A program made the position numbers and the translations under genes. A stretch of DNA of 7,902 bases, from assembly GCA_030618905.1 (NCBI GenBank), contig JAUXCL010000107.1, positions 1 through 7,902 on the forward strand, written 5' to 3'. The DNA comes from Bacteroidales bacterium. GTDB taxonomy: Bacteria > Bacteroidota > Bacteroidia > Bacteroidales > B18-G4. Of this stretch, positions 1 to 7,090 are shown one piece after another (positions within the stretch are counted from its first letter, which is position 1; every line of letters begins with the position of its first letter). The notes under the pieces were generated by a model. The model saw nothing but the letters and a program-made list of their open reading frames with translations, was not told where the DNA came from and searched no databases.

Positions 1-2909
1 CTGTCACCGTTTTCATTGGTAACAGTTAAAGTAACATCATATATGCCTTGTGCATCATATTGAATTGGTGGAGGATCCTGCAGCGCAGATGTAGCCGGGT
101 CACCACCTTCAAAGGTCCATTCCCATGCCGTCGGATCACCGAGTGACATGTCTGTGAATGTAGCCGTGAATCCAATTCCAATAGTGGTATCCTCTGCTTC
201 AAAATACGGAACAGGCAAAACAAATGTACAAGCATCAAATGGAGTAGCATAAATGCTGTCATTATTGGCATTGACAGTCACATATTCTGTGGATGCTGAC
301 CAGTTTTCTGCCAGGGTATTGTCTGAGCTGGGATTACATAATGTCAATGAAGGTCCAAATCCATCCGCAAGGGTATCCCAGGGCAGCTCATCCTCATAAT
401 AGACTGAGTCAACGAGGAAGCCGTCAGGATTGACCAGAACAATGTCTTCACCGCTATTGCTCAGGGCACCACTTGTCCATTGTACTGCATTCATTCCGAA
501 GGTATTATTAAAGGCTATAGCATTTACGCATACCACATAATATTCAGCTGGTCCTAAGGTAGCAGCTGGAAAAGTAAATGTTACTCCTTCTGTAAAATAA
601 AAACCATCCAGGTCTACAGGATCATCACCGTTATTGTATAATTCAATGAATTCAAGTGAGTCCGTTCCTGATTCAGGTGGATTATACATGATCTCTGTGA
701 TGACAATTTCCGGTGGGATATACAGTTCTGTGATAGTAAATACTTCATCACTTTCATCAAAGGGTGTTCCGGAGATATCAGATATTCTTATTTTGTAGTC
801 TGCGCCCGGGGTTTGGTTAGACAGGATGGTCCAGTCCCAGCTCATGCTGCTGGATGAAAGGTTATATACGAGCATTTGTACATCCGGTGGATTTACTGAA
901 TAATCGTAAAGTTCAATTTGAATATTCCCCGAATAGCCATAAAAATTCTCCCAGGTAATCGTGTGTGTGGATCCCTGCACCCAGGATTCTCCGCCATTTG
1001 GAGTCAGCACCAATGGTGTTGGATCCGGAGGGAAGTTAATGGCTCCGGGTGTACCTCCGTTCTGTTCACTGGCATCCCAGCTTGCAGCCAGGGCATTGTC
1101 ATAGGATGGATCGATCAAAGCCAGGGTTGGTCCGCCACCATTTGGTGTCGTAGGCCATGGGGCTACGTTATCATAAGGAACATAATCGACGAGTATACCC
1201 CCGAGGTTAAAAAGGTTTACAACATCTCCATTGTGGCTAAAACTCCAGTCGATCTGGTCCGTACCATCAAAATCAGGTGTGAATGGGAAATTACCACTGG
1301 TGTATACAGCAATTGTAAAGTATTGATCCGGTGCCATTGAGGTACCTCCGGGAAGTGTAAGCGGAAGCGATGATGTGCTATGATCCTGGATATACCATCC
1401 TGACAGGTCTACTGTGCTTCCTGAATTATTATATAGCTCAATCCACTGTTCATCATCTCCCGGTGAGTCGTACATGATCTCGTTGATTACGATAGCTGGT
1501 GGTCCGGAGCCATCACCGGTGACAAGCACTTCATCCAATTCCCAGGTGGCAGCACCGGAAGTAGTTGAAGTATATTTATAAGCCAGGTAAACAGCAGTTC
1601 CATTATAGACAGACAGATCGATATTGCCTGACATGGTCCATGCCCATGATCCGGGTGACATGGTATAGGATACGCCGGTCCATGTACCCGTTGAAGGATT
1701 TCCGCCCCCATTATAATCTGTTGATATCATCAGCTCAAGATCCGGGCCGGTGTAGTTCATGGCCGTGTAGAATGATAAGACTTCGTTGGTATAATTATCC
1801 AAATTCATCGGGGGTGAGATGAGCCAGTCTTCATTGTTCTGGGCTCCACCTGAATATCCATTCATCAAAGCACATGGTGTACCGTTGATACCGTATGTAT
1901 TGTCATTATCCCAGACCTGGGCACCGATTACGCTGACCGTATCCCATGCTCCCCAGCTAAGATCAAATCCTTCGTAAAGGATCACTGTGGAAGTCGTTGA
2001 ATTCGATACAGGCGGCGTGCCATCTGTCTTATAGTCAATATTAGATCCGGAATTTGTATAAGAGAATATTTTAAAGTAATAGGTAGTATTAGGATCCAGG
2101 CCAGTGAAAGTATAGGTTTCAACTCCCTGAAGTATATTTTTAGCCCCCATACCATCTGAAAAATCAAGATCATCTGCCTCGGCAGTTCCATCGACAGGAG
2201 CTACAATATTATCCTGATCACTGGCTTTGATCAGATAAGCTGTCGGCAATTGTACCCCGGTTGCATCTGTCCAGGTTAAATTAACCGAAACACCTGTGGC
2301 AACAGAGGCAAAACCTGAAGGATAATTTGTGGGTTCCGGCAATGCAGCTCCTCCAAAAGTTTGTCCGCTGTTTTCTATTCCTGCGGTTGATGTAAGGGGT
2401 CCTATCCACGTAAAATCACTGTACTGCGTGCCATTGCCTGTCAGCTGCAGGGATTCTCCAATAGGGGTCGAGCTGGTTTCCGACACTCCAATATCTACCG
2501 AGGTGAGGCCATTTGCAGGTCCATCTGTTGCCACCAGGGTCCCTTCATAACTCAGGAATTGCCCTGTGATCAGGGTCCCACTATAACTTAAGGCCATCCC
2601 ATCAGGTGCACCATTCTGAATACCGTTGGTGGGATACATATAGTAGTATATGGTGAAATTATTGCTTGTAGTCCCAAGGGTAAAAACATCCAGGGTCTTG
2701 GTGTTATATACAGCACCTCCACTACCATTATAGAGATCTACTTGAAAAAGGTTCAGGGTATATGATCCGGCATCCTCTATCACAACCTCAATCATCTCAT
2801 CCTGGTCAGTACCGGCATTGTCATAATGTATTTCGTTGATCCAGGCATTTTGAGAAAATGAAACAAGGGATACACAAAGCACGAATACTAGAATCGTAAA
2901 TTTTTTCAT
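1..2909 (-). CDS. Large secreted modular protein with lamin-tail, choice-of-anchor J and PKD modules (5' part; C-terminus outside window)
   Basis: Reading leftwards from the ATG at 2907-2909, the frame has no stop down to base 1, giving 969 codons. Residues 1-19 are a signal peptide (basic start, hydrophobic core, predicted cut before Q20). Modules in order: lamin-tail-like N-terminal domain (about 21-190, starting WINEIHYDN, of the type seen at the front of secreted nucleases); Fn3-like domain (about 195-300, W213); choice-of-anchor J domain (about 309-465, hallmark DWLISPPM at 361); lamin-tail domain (about 470-620, INEIMYDSPGDDEQWIELYNN); Ig-like domain (about 630-730, PNGGESW); second full lamin-tail domain (about 734-885, ITEIMYN and EFIELYNN); PKD domain (from about 902, WEWTF near 931). 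These modules are known from surface or exported proteins that bind polymers or one another; no catalytic domain is visible. A nuclease or other enzyme, or a type IX sorting tail, could lie beyond the left edge; that is inference. It follows dnaK on the same strand but is separated by a terminator. Confidence 0.92.
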   Translation of the reverse strand, partial: MKKFTILVFVLCVSLVSFSQNAWINEIHYDNAGTDQDEMIEVVIEDAGSYTLNLFQVDLYNGSGGAVYNTKTLDVFTLGTTSNNFTIYYYMYPTNGIQNGAPDGMALSYSGTLITGQFLSYEGTLVATDGPANGLTSVDIGVSETSSTPIGESLQLTGNGTQYSDFTWIGPLTSTAGIENSGQTFGGAALPEPTNYPSGFASVATGVSVNLTWTDATGVQLPTAYLIKASDQDNIVAPVDGTAEADDLDFSDGMGAKNILQGVETYTFTGLDPNTTYYFKIFSYTNSGSNIDYKTDGTPPVSNSTTSTVILYEGFDLSWGAWDTVSVIGAQVWDNDNTYGINGTPCALMNGYSGGAQNNEDWLISPPMNLDNYTNEVLSFYTAMNYTGPDLELMISTDYNGGGNPSTGTWTGVSYTMSPGSWAWTMSGNIDLSVYNGTAVYLAYKYTSTTSGAATWELDEVLVTGDGSGPPAIVINEIMYDSPGDDEQWIELYNNSGSTVDLSGWYIQDHSTSSLPLTLPGGTSMAPDQYFTIAVYTSGNFPFTPDFDGTDQIDWSFSHNGDVVNLFNLGGILVDYVPYDNVAPWPTTPNGGGPTLALIDPSYDNALAASWDASEQNGGTPGAINFPPDPTPLVLTPNGGESWVQGSTHTITWENFYGYSGNIQIELYDYSVNPPDVQMLVYNLSSSSMSWDWTILSNQTPGADYKIRISDISGTPFDESDEVFTITELYIPPEIVITEIMYNPPESGTDSLEFIELYNNGDDPVDLDGFYFTEGVTFTFPAATLGPAEYYVVCVNAIAFNNTFGMNAVQWTSGALSNSGEDIVLVNPDGFLVDSVYYEDELPWDTLADGFGPSLTLCNPSSDNTLAENWSASTEYVTVNANNDSIYATPFDACTFVLPVPYFEAEDTTIGIGFTATFTDMSLGDPTAWEWTFEGGDPATSALQDPPPIQYDAQGIYDVTLTVTNENGD

Positions 2910-2962
2910 GGATTTAAATTTTAATGAATTATCAATTTATAAGTTGGGCGAAAAAAGGATGT

Positions 2963-2994
2963 TAAAAGTACTAAAGAAATTACCCAATTTCAAT
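2963..2994 (-). promoter_or_regulatory. Possible promoter of the large secreted protein gene
   Basis: On the minus strand, ATTG (2991-2994) is followed after 20 bases by TACTTTTA (2963-2970). This resembles the Bacteroidetes pattern TTTG-N19-21-TAnnTTTG with one mismatch in each box. It lies just beyond the dnaK terminator and would leave a leader of roughly 45 bases. The region is very AT-rich, so the match may be chance. Confidence 0.22.
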
Positions 2995-3005
2995 ATTATA
3001 TGCAT

Positions 3006-3038
3006 AAAAAAAAGCCCCTTGCTGTAATAGCAAGGAGC
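3006..3038 (-). terminator. Intrinsic terminator of dnaK
   Basis: On the minus strand a 9-bp GC-rich stem (GCTCCTTGC at 3038-3030 with GCAAGGGGC at 3022-3014, one G-U pair) encloses a 7-base loop and is followed at once by eight T residues (3013-3006). It begins 24 bases after the dnaK stop codon. Read on the plus strand the hairpin has no T-tract, so it acts in one direction only. It should isolate dnaK from the secreted-protein gene downstream. Confidence 0.9.
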
Positions 3039-3062
3039 CCCTGTATAATTATTTATTGACCA

Positions 3063-4997
3063 TTATTTCTTGTCATCATCATTAACCTCTTCAAAGTCAA
3101 CATCTGTCACCTCATCATCTCCACCCGGTGCATCATCCGCCTGTCCTGGTTCCGCTTGTCCTTCAGCCTGAGGTCCTGCTTGTCCGTCAGCTCCCTGTGC
3201 ATCCTTATACATGTCCTGGCTGGCTGCCTGCCATTTGGCATTCAGCTCTTCGAGGGCAGCGTCTATCTTTTCTATGTCCTGGGCCTTATGAGCTTCCTTC
3301 AGCGCATTCAGGGCAGTCTCTATCCCGGCTCTCTTTTCCTCTGGTAACTTATCACCATATTCTTTCAACTGTTTTTCAGTTTGGAAGACCATGGCATCAG
3401 CAGAGTTCAGCTTGTCCACTTTGTCCTTCTCCTTCTGGTCAGATTCAGCATTGGCTTCAGCTTCCTGTTTCATCTTGTTAATTTCATCATCAGTCAGTCC
3501 GGAAGATGCTTCGATGCGAATTTGCTGAGATTTGCCGGTACCTTTATCTTTTGCAGATACACTCAGGATACCGTTGGAATCGATATCAAAAGCAACTTCG
3601 ATCTGTGGCATTCCCCTTGGTGCCGGTGGTATTCCGTCCAAATGGAATCTTCCGATACTTTTGTTTCCAGCAGCCATTGGCCGTTCTCCCTGCAACACAT
3701 GAATTTCCACTGATGGTTGGTTATCCGATGCTGTGGAGAAAACTTCTGATTTCTTGGTTGGGATGGTAGTATTAGACTCAATCAGCTTGGTCAACACTCC
3801 ACCCAGGGTTTCAATACCTAAAGAAAGTGGAGTCACATCAAGCAATAAGACATCTTTTACCTCTCCGGATAAAACACCTCCCTGAATGGCCGCTCCAACA
3901 GCAACTACCTCATCAGGGTTAACTCCTTTTGATGGATCTTTACCAAAAAATTCCTTCACGGATTTCTGGATCACAGGGATCCTGGTTGACCCACCTACGA
4001 GGATCACTTCATCGATATCAGAAGCAGTCATCCCGGCATCTTTAAGCGCCTTCTTGCATGGTTCAACAGTCTCCTTGACATACTTGTCGATCAACTGCTC
4101 AAATTTCGACCTTGACAGCTTTTTCACAAGGTGTTTTGGGATACCGTCAACCGGCATGATATACGGCAGGTTGATTTCTGTTTCTGTTGAACTGGAAAGC
4201 TCAATCTTAGCTTTTTCAGCCGCTTCTTTCAACCTTTGCATAGCCATAGGATCCTTACGCAGGTCTACATTCTCGTCCTTTTTGAACCCATCGGCAAGCC
4301 ATTGAATGATGGCATCGTCAAAATCATCACCTCCAAGGTGTGTGTTTCCATTGGTCGACTTCACTTCAAAAACACCATCTCCCAATTCGAGGATGGAAAT
4401 ATCAAAAGTTCCACCACCAAGATCATACACAGCTATTGTGACATCCTTGGTTTTTTTGTCCAAACCATAAGCCAGTGCAGCGGCTGTTGGCTCATTGATA
4501 ATCCTTTTGACATTCAATCCTGCAATTTCACCCGCCTCTTTGGTGGCCTGACGCTGAGAATCGCTAAAATATGCAGGGACAGTGATTACTGCATCTGTGA
4601 CATCCTGTCCAAGATAATCTTCTGCAGTCTTTTTCATCTTCTGCAATACAATAGCAGAAATCTCCTGTGGAGTATATAGTCTGTCATTTATCTTAACCCT
4701 TGGGGTGTTGTTATCTCCTTTTTCAACTTTATAGGGAACCCTGCCAACTTCTATTTTCACCTGTTCAAAGGTCTCTCCCATAAATCTTTTGATACTGTAT
4801 ATTGTATTTGTCGGATTGGTAATAGCCTGCCTTTTTGCAGGATCACCAACTTTTCTTTCACCATTATCAGTGAATGCAACAATGGATGGGGTTGTCCTTC
4901 GTCCTTCGCTGTTTGGAATGACAACAGGCTCATTCCCTTCCATCACGGCAACACATGAATTTGTTGTTCCAAGATCTATTCCAATAATTTTTCCCAT
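3063..4997 (-). CDS. dnaK: Molecular chaperone DnaK (Hsp70)
   Basis: ATP-dependent cytosolic chaperone that binds exposed hydrophobic peptide segments and cycles with DnaJ and GrpE. The 644 residues are full length for bacterial DnaK (E. coli 638). The nucleotide-binding domain covers about 1-382, with the three Hsp70 signatures: IDLGTTNS at 7-14, YDLGGGTFDISI at 191-202 and VILVGGSTRIPVIQ at 331-344. Lys70 and Thr197 match the catalytic lysine and the Thr199 region of E. coli DnaK. The hydrophobic interdomain linker VLLLDVTPLSLG is at 383-394, the beta-sandwich substrate domain about 395-500, the helical lid about 505-600, then a G/A/Q/P-rich flexible tail (600-625) and an acidic end, DFEEVNDDDKK, similar to the EEV-type tail of other DnaKs. 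The start is fixed by the conserved MGKIIGIDLG. No grpE or dnaJ lies beside it, and its terminator and upstream region suggest a single-gene transcript. Confidence 0.99.
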   Translation of the reverse strand: MGKIIGIDLGTTNSCVAVMEGNEPVVIPNSEGRRTTPSIVAFTDNGERKVGDPAKRQAITNPTNTIYSIKRFMGETFEQVKIEVGRVPYKVEKGDNNTPRVKINDRLYTPQEISAIVLQKMKKTAEDYLGQDVTDAVITVPAYFSDSQRQATKEAGEIAGLNVKRIINEPTAAALAYGLDKKTKDVTIAVYDLGGGTFDISILELGDGVFEVKSTNGNTHLGGDDFDDAIIQWLADGFKKDENVDLRKDPMAMQRLKEAAEKAKIELSSSTETEINLPYIMPVDGIPKHLVKKLSRSKFEQLIDKYVKETVEPCKKALKDAGMTASDIDEVILVGGSTRIPVIQKSVKEFFGKDPSKGVNPDEVVAVGAAIQGGVLSGEVKDVLLLDVTPLSLGIETLGGVLTKLIESNTTIPTKKSEVFSTASDNQPSVEIHVLQGERPMAAGNKSIGRFHLDGIPPAPRGMPQIEVAFDIDSNGILSVSAKDKGTGKSQQIRIEASSGLTDDEINKMKQEAEANAESDQKEKDKVDKLNSADAMVFQTEKQLKEYGDKLPEEKRAGIETALNALKEAHKAQDIEKIDAALEELNAKWQAASQDMYKDAQGADGQAGPQAEGQAEPGQADDAPGGDDEVTDVDFEEVNDDDKK

Positions 4998-5020
4998 TGT
5001 TTTAATATTTATTTTTAATG

Positions 5021-5049
5021 ATTATCTGTTTTCGGGAAACTACTGTCAA
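5021..5049 (-). promoter_or_regulatory. dnaK: Sigma70-like promoter candidate for dnaK
   Basis: On the minus strand TTGACA (5049-5044) and GATAAT (5026-5021) are separated by exactly 17 bases. This is one mismatch from the classical -35/-10 consensus and would give a leader of about 16 bases before the dnaK ATG. Housekeeping promoters in Bacteroidetes usually look different (TTTG and TAnnTTTG), so the match may be fortuitous or may mark a different sigma factor. Confidence 0.35.
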
Positions 5050-5077
5050 TGATTATGCCAACCTTAAAAAGGTGACA
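5046..5077 (-). promoter_or_regulatory. dnaK: Imperfect palindrome with sigma54-like element upstream of dnaK
   Basis: Bases 5056-5077 form an inverted repeat: TGCCAACCTT, spacer AAA, AAGGTGACA. The arms match apart from one bulged base and one mismatch. The minus-strand half next to dnaK, TGGCAT, continues through five bases into TTGA (5060-5046), matching the spacing of a sigma54 -24/-12 promoter (TGGCAC-N5-TTGC) with two base differences. It is not a CIRCE element. It may be an operator or an alternative heat-shock promoter; only the symmetry and spacing are seen, and the role is inferred. Confidence 0.35.
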
Positions 5078-5134
5078 AAAAGACAGAAAAAATATAAATT
5101 GGGGTGAAAGGCTTGCAGAAAAAGCAAATGCTTA

Positions 5135-6160
5135 TTAATATTCAAACTTGACACCGAGGTTAGTCAATCTATCCTTGGTATCAGTACTTAGCGATTTAGA
5201 TTTGTCGATCATAATACGGCTGGAAAATAGTCCAAGTCCGTTGTTGATATTGGTGAATTCAGGACGGTCAAGGACAATGCTGTTAGAGTTCACATTATTC
5301 ACAAGCACGTATGTCTCAAGGTCTTCAGTCGCGGCAGATACAATATACTCCGCGGGGCCGGTATATCTTGCAACTACCTTTGATTCTTTTTGTGGGTCAG
5401 GATAAGGGACCAGGTTCGCCACGGAAGAATAAAACAGGTTGGTGGGATAATAGGCAGATATTTCATCACCTACCGGTTTCGTTTCATTGACCTTCTTGGT
5501 CTTATACCAATCCAGATAACGGTATACTGTATCTCCCGGTGCTGCCCCCTCCCATACTTCCTTATAATAAAAACGGATGACGGCTTCATAGCCTCTTGCA
5601 TCGTATGACACTACCCATTTAAAAGGCAACTCCTGATCCGGTTTATAATTGATAATGATGTTAGGACCGGGCCTGGTAATTCCGAACTTATTAATGACAC
5701 CCGTTTGGGATGTAATTTCTTTATTGCCAACCAGGATTTTAAGCTTATATATGGCATCTTCATTGATGGGCATGACACTGTAATACAGCTGCTGCTGTGG
5801 AAAGTAAAAATCACCACCATGAGATGTATCCTGTTTATTATTTATGGTGATGGTGTCGAAAGTCCAGGGAGAACCCTGTACCTGTCCATACTCATCCATT
5901 TCAGTCAGAGTCACGTTCAGCTTTTCCTGGTATTCACTGGAATCCCGGATCATGGCCACATTAACGGCATCTCCCCCAAGGAAAGCCCTGGTGATCTTGA
6001 TAAAGGTCGTATCCGACTGGCTACCCGGTTCCGTTCTTTCCAATAAGCCATATACAATGGTGATATCCTTATATTCCGCATCCAGCTCAAAATCTGTTTC
6101 ACAGGCTGTGAAGGTCAAAAGGAAAAGAAGCGTGAAGATGAAAAAGTGCCTGAAACGCAT
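5135..6160 (-). CDS. Uncharacterised Bacteroidetes outer-membrane-type lipoprotein
   Basis: No biochemical function is recognised. With the ATG at 6158-6160 the protein has 341 residues: a basic tip, a hydrophobic stretch (about 5-18) and Cys20 in FTAC, a relaxed lipobox, followed by acidic residues (ETDFELDAE) as often found after the cysteine of exported Bacteroidetes lipoproteins. The remainder looks mainly beta-rich, with ITIVYGLLE near the start of the mature protein and FTNINNGLGLFSSR about 40 residues from the end. The overall look recalls the DUF4249-like group of Bacteroidetes lipoproteins, but this is from memory and unverified. A longer reading from TTG at 6184 adds eight residues but would place the start inside the probable -7 box, so ATG is preferred. 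It diverges from panB and lies 137 bases upstream of dnaK on the same strand. Confidence 0.88.
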   Translation of the reverse strand: MRFRHFFIFTLLFLLTFTACETDFELDAEYKDITIVYGLLERTEPGSQSDTTFIKITRAFLGGDAVNVAMIRDSSEYQEKLNVTLTEMDEYGQVQGSPWTFDTITINNKQDTSHGGDFYFPQQQLYYSVMPINEDAIYKLKILVGNKEITSQTGVINKFGITRPGPNIIINYKPDQELPFKWVVSYDARGYEAVIRFYYKEVWEGAAPGDTVYRYLDWYKTKKVNETKPVGDEISAYYPTNLFYSSVANLVPYPDPQKESKVVARYTGPAEYIVSAATEDLETYVLVNNVNSNSIVLDRPEFTNINNGLGLFSSRIMIDKSKSLSTDTKDRLTNLGVKFEY

Positions 6161-6181
6161 GTATTTAAAGTTTAGTGAAGG

Positions 6182-6189
6182 CAAAAATA
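6182..6189 (-). promoter_or_regulatory. -7 box of the lipoprotein gene promoter
   Basis: The minus strand reads TATTTTTG, a perfect match to the Bacteroidetes -7 element TAnnTTTG, placed 21 bases before the ATG at 6160. No clear TTTG is found about 19-21 bases further upstream. Its position supports the ATG start over the TTG at 6184, which lies inside the box. Confidence 0.5.
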
Positions 6190-6210
6190 GCTTAAATTTT
6201 CATAACTTGT

Positions 6211-6218
6211 TAACTTTG
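6211..6218 (+). promoter_or_regulatory. panB: -7 box of the panB promoter
   Basis: TAACTTTG, followed by CA, is a perfect TAnnTTTG -7 element 27 bases before the panB ATG, implying a leader of about 20 bases. No convincing -33 TTTG is visible. A TATAAT also occurs at 6221-6226 but has no partner -35. Confidence 0.55.
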
Positions 6219-6245
6219 CATATAATTCAACCTAATAATGAAGTT

Positions 6246-7061
6246 ATGATACCCAAAAGCAATTATGCCAAGATCACCACTCATGTGTTGCAGGAGATGA
6301 AACTCAAGGGTGAAAAGATCGCAATGCTAACCGCTTATGATTTTTCCATGGCGCGCATCCTGGACGAAGCCGGTATCGATGTGATCCTGGTTGGTGATTC
6401 TGCATCCAACGTCATGTCAGGCCATACCACAACGCTTCCCATTACCCTGGATGACATGATATACCATGCCAGATCTGTGATGAAAGCAGTTAAGAGAGCG
6501 TTGGTTGTTGTCGACCTGCCCTTTGGCACATACCAGGGGGATTCAAAGGAAGCCTTGAAATCATCCATTCGTATCATGAAAGAGTCGGGTGCCAACGCGG
6601 TTAAACTCGAAGGTGGTAAAGAGATCCTTGAATCTATTGAGCGTATTCTTTCCGCCGGCATACCTGTGACGGGGCACCTGGGCCTTACCCCACAATCTAT
6701 CCATAAGTTTGGAACCTACGTGGTCAGGGCGACAGAAGAAAAGGAAGCGCAGAAGCTTGTCAAGGATGCCAAACTCCTTGAGGCAGCCGGATGCTTTGCC
6801 ATTATTCTTGAAAAAATACCTGCCAGGCTGGGTGCCAAAGTGACCAGGGAATTGAGAATTCCCATTATTGGAATTGGGGCCGGCAGTGCCGTTGACGGAC
6901 AGGTTCTGGTCTTGCATGATATGCTCGGGATCACCCAGAAGTTCTCTCCACGCTTCTTAAGAAGATATCATAATTTGAGTGAAGAGATCAAAGGTTCCGT
7001 CCAGTCCTATATCGTTGATGTTAAAAAAGTCGATTTCCCCAACGAACGCGAACAGTACTAA
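6246..7061 (+). CDS. panB: 3-methyl-2-oxobutanoate hydroxymethyltransferase (PanB)
   Basis: Transfers a hydroxymethyl group from 5,10-methylenetetrahydrofolate to 2-oxoisovalerate to make ketopantoate, the first committed step of pantothenate and CoA synthesis (EC 2.1.2.11), in the cytosol. The 271 residues match the family length (E. coli 264). Family motifs are present in order: TAYD (29-32), VGDSASNV with Mg-ligand Asp51, VVVDLPFGTYQ with Mg-ligand Asp90, VKLEGG with Lys120 and Glu122, GHLGLTPQS (143-151), IILEKIP with the catalytic Glu189, and GIGAGSAVDGQVLVLHDMLG (209-228). The ATG at 6246 is chosen because homology begins directly after it and the -7 box lies just upstream. The frame remains open back to 5844, but that stretch is antisense to the lipoprotein gene. 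The last codon, TAC, and the stop belong to the heptamer repeat. panC and panD are not in the window. Confidence 0.97.
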   Translation: MIPKSNYAKITTHVLQEMKLKGEKIAMLTAYDFSMARILDEAGIDVILVGDSASNVMSGHTTTLPITLDDMIYHARSVMKAVKRALVVVDLPFGTYQGDSKEALKSSIRIMKESGANAVKLEGGKEILESIERILSAGIPVTGHLGLTPQSIHKFGTYVVRATEEKEAQKLVKDAKLLEAAGCFAIILEKIPARLGAKVTRELRIPIIGIGAGSAVDGQVLVLHDMLGITQKFSPRFLRRYHNLSEEIKGSVQSYIVDVKKVDFPNEREQY

Positions 7062-7090
7062 ATACAAAGTACTAAATACTAAATACTAAT
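7056..7090 (+). repeat. Tandem heptamer array between panB and the pseudouridine synthase gene
   Basis: Five consecutive 7-base units: TACTAAA, TACAAAG, TACTAAA, TACTAAA, TACTAAT. The first contains the panB Tyr271 codon and stop (TAA 7059-7061); the last abuts the next ATG at 7091. The TAA copies at 7059, 7073 and 7087 close all three forward frames. The array fills the whole intergenic space, and no ribosome-binding site is visible in it. Confidence 0.9.

Noticed and set aside
918..1340. 140-residue plus-strand frame, with other short frames between 26 and 2550 on both strands
   Set aside because: All overlap the continuous modular minus-strand coding sequence in other frames and show no domain, signal peptide or start context of their own.
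3128..5052. Several plus-strand frames of 60-147 residues opposite dnaK
   Set aside because: They are antisense shadows of a highly conserved gene, and their translations show no recognisable protein features.
5122..5133. Small AAGC-loop-GCTT hairpin followed by T residues just after the lipoprotein stop (minus strand)
   Set aside because: The stem has only four or five base pairs with a loop of two to four bases; too weak to call a terminator.
4998..5134. CIRCE/HrcA operator upstream of dnaK
   Set aside because: The consensus TTAGCACTC-N9-GAGTGCTAA is not present on either strand; the inverted repeat at 5056-5077 has unrelated arms.
6161..6184. TTG start at 6184 for the lipoprotein
   Set aside because: The added eight residues precede an ideal lipoprotein signal, and the TTG lies inside the probable -7 box; the ATG at 6160 fits better.
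5844..6245. Plus-strand frame continuous with panB that would add 134 residues at its N-terminus
   Set aside because: It lies antisense to the lipoprotein gene, crosses the divergent promoter region, and PanB homology begins only at the Met encoded at 6246.
6238..6248. ATG at 6238 as the panB start
   Set aside because: It is in another frame and meets TGA after three codons (ATG AAG TTA TGA).
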